A stretch of DNA of 64,000 nucleotides. It comes from Acidobacteriota bacterium (lineage in GTDB: Bacteria; Acidobacteriota; Vicinamibacteria; Vicinamibacterales; SCN-69-37). Position 1 is the first letter of the stretch. The number at the start of each line of letters is the position of its first letter. The stretch lies in assembly GCA_947467605.1 (NCBI GenBank), contig CANIII010000016.1:38818-102817 (forward strand), read 5' to 3'. The notes under the pieces were generated by a model, which saw nothing but the letters and a program-made list of their open reading frames with translations, did no database searches and was not told where the DNA came from. The position numbers were made by a program, and so were the translations under genes. This document shows, in pieces, positions 61,642 through 64,000 of this stretch.

Positions 61642-63258
61642 CTACCGAATCCGCTGCACCGCGTCGAAGTTGATGAGCGCCTGCGAGTAGGCCAGCATCG
61701 ACTGCAGTTCCGACACTCGGGCCGCGGCTACATCGCGCTGCACTTGAAAGAGCTTGAACGTGTCGGATGTGCCGACGTCGAAGCGTTTCTGCTCGGCTTC
61801 GAGCCGCTTTTCCTGCGCTTGCAATGAGGCGCGCGAGGCCTGCACGCGCTTGAAGTTGGTCTCAACCTGTCGCGCCGCGTCGCGCACTTGCGTGGCGATC
61901 TGCAGCTCCAGATCGCGTAACTGCAATTCGCCCTGCTGCTTCTGGAGCTGCGCGCGCGTGAGTGACGCTTCCGTGTCGCTCTTGCCGATCGGGTAGGAGA
62001 CCTGCAGACCATATGTCCAGCTCGGGTACGAGTTGTTGAACGAATCGCCGATCGCGCTGCCGAAACCGCGCGACGTCTGGCTGAGAATCACGGGAGGAAA
62101 CGTTGATGCATAAACGTTTTGCGTCCCGGCCAGGCCCGATCCCGAGTAGCTCAGCTTGAGATCGACCGCCGGCAGCGTGGTGTTGTGCAGCAAGTCGATG
62201 TTGATGTTCTGAATCTCGAGACTCTTGCGCGCATTGATGAGGTCGGTGCGCTGATCGAGCGCCTTCTTCACTGCATCGTCCACATTGATCGTGCGCGGCT
62301 CGACGCCGACCGTGTCGGTCGGGTTGATGCGCACCGCCCAATAGTCGGCACGCGTCGGATCGAAGATCAGCTGCCGCAGCTGATCCATGCGGCTCTCGAT
62401 GCTGCTCTCGGCCACGATCAGGGCTTCTTCGTTGGCAGCCACCGATGCTTCCGCATCGACGATGTCGGCCGGTGCGGTGACGCCGACCTCTACCCGCGCG
62501 CGCGTGTTGCGCAGCGACGCGTTGGCGACGTCGAGGTTCTGCTGGGCGACGCCACGATTTTGAATCGCCACGATGAGCGAGAGGTACGCCAGCCGCGTGC
62601 TCCGCTCGGTCTGCGCAATCTGTTCAAGCAGGTTTGTGTCGGTGATCTGCTGCTGCCGGGCCGTGGTCTCGAGGCTCGTGCGTGCCGAGTCGGTCTTGAA
62701 ATTGCGCAGCAGCGGCTGCGTGAGGTTCACGTTGAAGGTCGAGCTGGTCTGCGGATTGAACGTCGACGTGGCGTTCGTCTCACTGCGGCCACCCGACCAG
62801 CTGAGGTTGTAGCTGCCGCCGTAGCGCGGCAGCAACTGCGCCACGCTGGCGCTCACCCCGAGGCTGCTGCTCGACACGACCGAACTGCTCGACTCAAAGA
62901 AACTCGACGGGATCTGGTCCCGGGTGTTGCGCTGGATACCTGAGCTGACCGTGGGAATGAAGAGCGACTTGGCTCGCGCGACGTCCTGCGCGGAAATCGC
63001 CGGCGCGATCCGGTCGGCCTTGAGGCCCAGGTTGGCCTCCAGTGCAAGGTCCACGGCCTGCTGCATCGACAGCGCGACCGCTGGCCCGGTCGGCTTCTGG
63101 CCGGAACCGGACGGTCTGGCTGGCGTTGCCTGAGACAACGGCCTGGCGGCCTGGGCCATCGTGTCGACCGCGCTCACGGGGCCGGCCGCGAGAACGATCG
63201 TCAGTAGAAGAAATACGCCCCGGCGAATCATTGGCATCGTCATATCAGTGCGCTCCAC
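61642..63258 (-). CDS. TolC-family outer-membrane efflux protein
   Basis: A 538-residue outer-membrane factor with a signal peptide (MIRRGVFLLLTIVLAAGPVSA) and two OEP repeats: LSMQQAVDLALEANLGLKAD and VDDAVKKALDQRTDLINARK. The periplasmic coiled-coil barrel and the strands between fit TolC. A low-complexity Pro/Ser linker follows the signal. Three ATGs (63258, 63243, 63237) are possible starts; the signal peptide begins at the last Met, in MPMIRRG. It is the only outer-membrane channel in the window and may serve the RND pump at 7669-12371. Confidence 0.92.
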   Translation of the reverse strand: MERTDMTMPMIRRGVFLLLTIVLAAGPVSAVDTMAQAARPLSQATPARPSGSGQKPTGPAVALSMQQAVDLALEANLGLKADRIAPAISAQDVARAKSLFIPTVSSGIQRNTRDQIPSSFFESSSSVVSSSSLGVSASVAQLLPRYGGSYNLSWSGGRSETNATSTFNPQTSSTFNVNLTQPLLRNFKTDSARTSLETTARQQQITDTNLLEQIAQTERSTRLAYLSLIVAIQNRGVAQQNLDVANASLRNTRARVEVGVTAPADIVDAEASVAANEEALIVAESSIESRMDQLRQLIFDPTRADYWAVRINPTDTVGVEPRTINVDDAVKKALDQRTDLINARKSLEIQNINIDLLHNTTLPAVDLKLSYSGSGLAGTQNVYASTFPPVILSQTSRGFGSAIGDSFNNSYPSWTYGLQVSYPIGKSDTEASLTRAQLQKQQGELQLRDLELQIATQVRDAARQVETNFKRVQASRASLQAQEKRLEAEQKRFDVGTSDTFKLFQVQRDVAAARVSELQSMLAYSQALINFDAVQRIR

Positions 63259-63364
63259 GTTGCTATACTACGTCGCGTTTTCGGGACAGGTTCGTCCCGC
63301 AACACGGAAGCCCGAGGCGGTTGCTCTCCTGAGACCGCCCGGCCACCCACTGAGAGTGCAAACA
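63259..63364. promoter_or_regulatory. Divergent promoter region upstream of tolC-like and S9-like genes
   Basis: TATACT (63264-63269) is a good -10 for the plus-strand gene, which leaves a leader of about 90 nt. The leader contains two hairpin pairs, GGGAC/GTCCC and GGCGGT/ACCGCC. I do not recognise a riboswitch. Confidence 0.4.
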
Positions 63365-64000
63365 ATGCGCCGACTTTTTGTCATCCTTGGAATTTGCGCG
63401 GCTGCCGGTTCGTTTGTTCTGGCAACGCCGGGCCAGCAGCCTGATCAACAGACCGGTGCTGCGGCGCCCATGCCGAGTCTTGACGCGGTGCGCAAGGTGG
63501 CGCCGGTTCCGCCTGGCACGCCGATGCTGTCGATCGACGGCATCATGCGAGGCCCCCAGCTTGTCGGTAACCCGCCCTCGGGCGTGCGCTGGTCGCGAGA
63601 CGGCGCCACGATCTACTTCTCGTGGCAGAAGCCGGATGAGGAACGCGCCTCCACCTGGTCGGTAAAGAAGGACGGCACCGGGCTCACCAAGCTGACCGAC
63701 CAGCAAGTGCGCGACATCGTGTCGCCGATCACCGGCCGATGGGACCGCGCCCACAAGCGCGCCCTCGCCGCCGAAAACGGCGACATCGTCATCATCGATG
63801 GGGCCACCGGCGCGCGTCGTGTGCTGATCCGCACGGGCGCCGCCGAATCGAATCCGCGCTGGGTGCGCAACGAGACCGCGGTTTCGTTCATGCGCGAGAA
63901 CAACCTTTATGTGGTCTCGCTGAATGCTGGAGGCGACACTCCCGCATTTGCGCAATTGACGGATGTGGTCGCGCCGGCGGCGGCAGGAGCGACGGGTGCG
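63365..64000 (+). CDS. Secreted DPP-IV/TolB-like beta-propeller peptidase, partial
   Basis: The frame is open from the ATG to the window edge (212 codons). The signal peptide is MRRLFVILGICAAAGSFVLA. Then repeated beta-propeller blades: NPPSGVRWSRDGATIYFSW, DEERASTWSVKKDGTGLTKL, ALAAENGDIVIIDGATGARR and NPRWVRNETAVSFMRENNLY. These match the N-terminal propeller of S9 prolyl oligopeptidases and DPP-IV. The catalytic alpha/beta-hydrolase domain would be outside the window, so S9 versus a TolB-like binding protein is undecided. Confidence 0.75.
   Translation, partial: MRRLFVILGICAAAGSFVLATPGQQPDQQTGAAAPMPSLDAVRKVAPVPPGTPMLSIDGIMRGPQLVGNPPSGVRWSRDGATIYFSWQKPDEERASTWSVKKDGTGLTKLTDQQVRDIVSPITGRWDRAHKRALAAENGDIVIIDGATGARRVLIRTGAAESNPRWVRNETAVSFMRENNLYVVSLNAGGDTPAFAQLTDVVAPAAAGATGA

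Overview
The window is high-GC DNA with tightly packed genes, many overlapping by 1-4 nt, and it carries no rRNA, tRNA or CRISPR array that I can see. The gene families fit a soil-type Acidobacteriota genome, most like the Vicinamibacteria: PadR-linked permeases, DUF4159/DUF4175 with MoxR-DUF58-BatA proteins, VCBS-repeat exoproteins, a DUF4340/Gld-type ABC system and short palindromes with a CTRAAG centre. This lineage call is an inference from gene content, not from a marker gene.

Layout. 1-2.2 kb: end of a thiolase-like gene and a fused hydroxyacyl-CoA dehydrogenase/crotonase (fatty-acid beta-oxidation). 2.2-2.9 kb: VapC/Phd-type toxin-antitoxin pair. 3-7.6 kb: endonuclease III, secreted cyclophilin, a large secreted FN3/VCBS protein and a membrane protein. 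7.7-12.4 kb: RND efflux pump and adaptor. 12.5-14.8 kb: DUF72, then queE-queC (7-deazaguanine synthesis). 14.8-17.4 kb: sensor kinase and AlaX-type editing protein. 17.4-28.5 kb: one six-gene operon of VWA, DUF4159, MoxR, DUF58, BatA-like and DUF4175 proteins, closed by a clear terminator. 28.5-30 kb: PadR regulator, membrane protein and a broken membrane gene. 30-33.8 kb: msrA with a thioredoxin lipoprotein, an ankyrin protein and an Hsp70-like protein, all on the minus strand; a divergent AAA/DUF4143 ATPase follows. 35-41.2 kb (minus): Gld-like ABC transporter (ATPase, permease, GldG-like), DUF4340 protein and PBP4/DacB. 41.3-43.5 kb: ArsR repressor and a frameshifted Zn/Cd-type P1B ATPase, ending in twin large hairpins. 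43.6-46 kb: receiver-PilZ protein, LysW-like acidic protein, methyltransferase, Pal-like lipoprotein. 46-53.7 kb: de novo pyrimidine genes in two divergent groups (pyrK-pyrD-pyrF on minus; pyrR-pyrB-pyrC-pyrE on plus) around a phosphodiesterase-like membrane protein; carAB is not in the window. 53.7-59.2 kb: DUF2400, two glycosyltransferases, ECF sigma/anti-sigma cluster, DUF1415. 59.2-61.6 kb: small accessory stretch with an RHH protein, an unknown protein and a PcfJ-like protein. 61.6-64 kb: TolC-family protein and the start of a DPP-IV/TolB-like secreted protein.

The features that most deserve a second look are regulatory and repeat-like rather than a new gene cassette. A PyrR-binding hairpin occludes the pyrR ribosome binding site. 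Several regulators have palindromic operators directly against start codons, which suggests leaderless autoregulated transcripts. Families of short palindromes repeatedly supply the stop codon of the neighbouring gene or sit in frame inside a gene. There is also a LysW-like carrier with an expanded acidic linker, and a DUF4175 protein with a long collagen-like Gly-Gln-Gln tract. No single cassette can be called a new system from sequence alone; the best accessory candidate is the 59.2-61.6 kb stretch.
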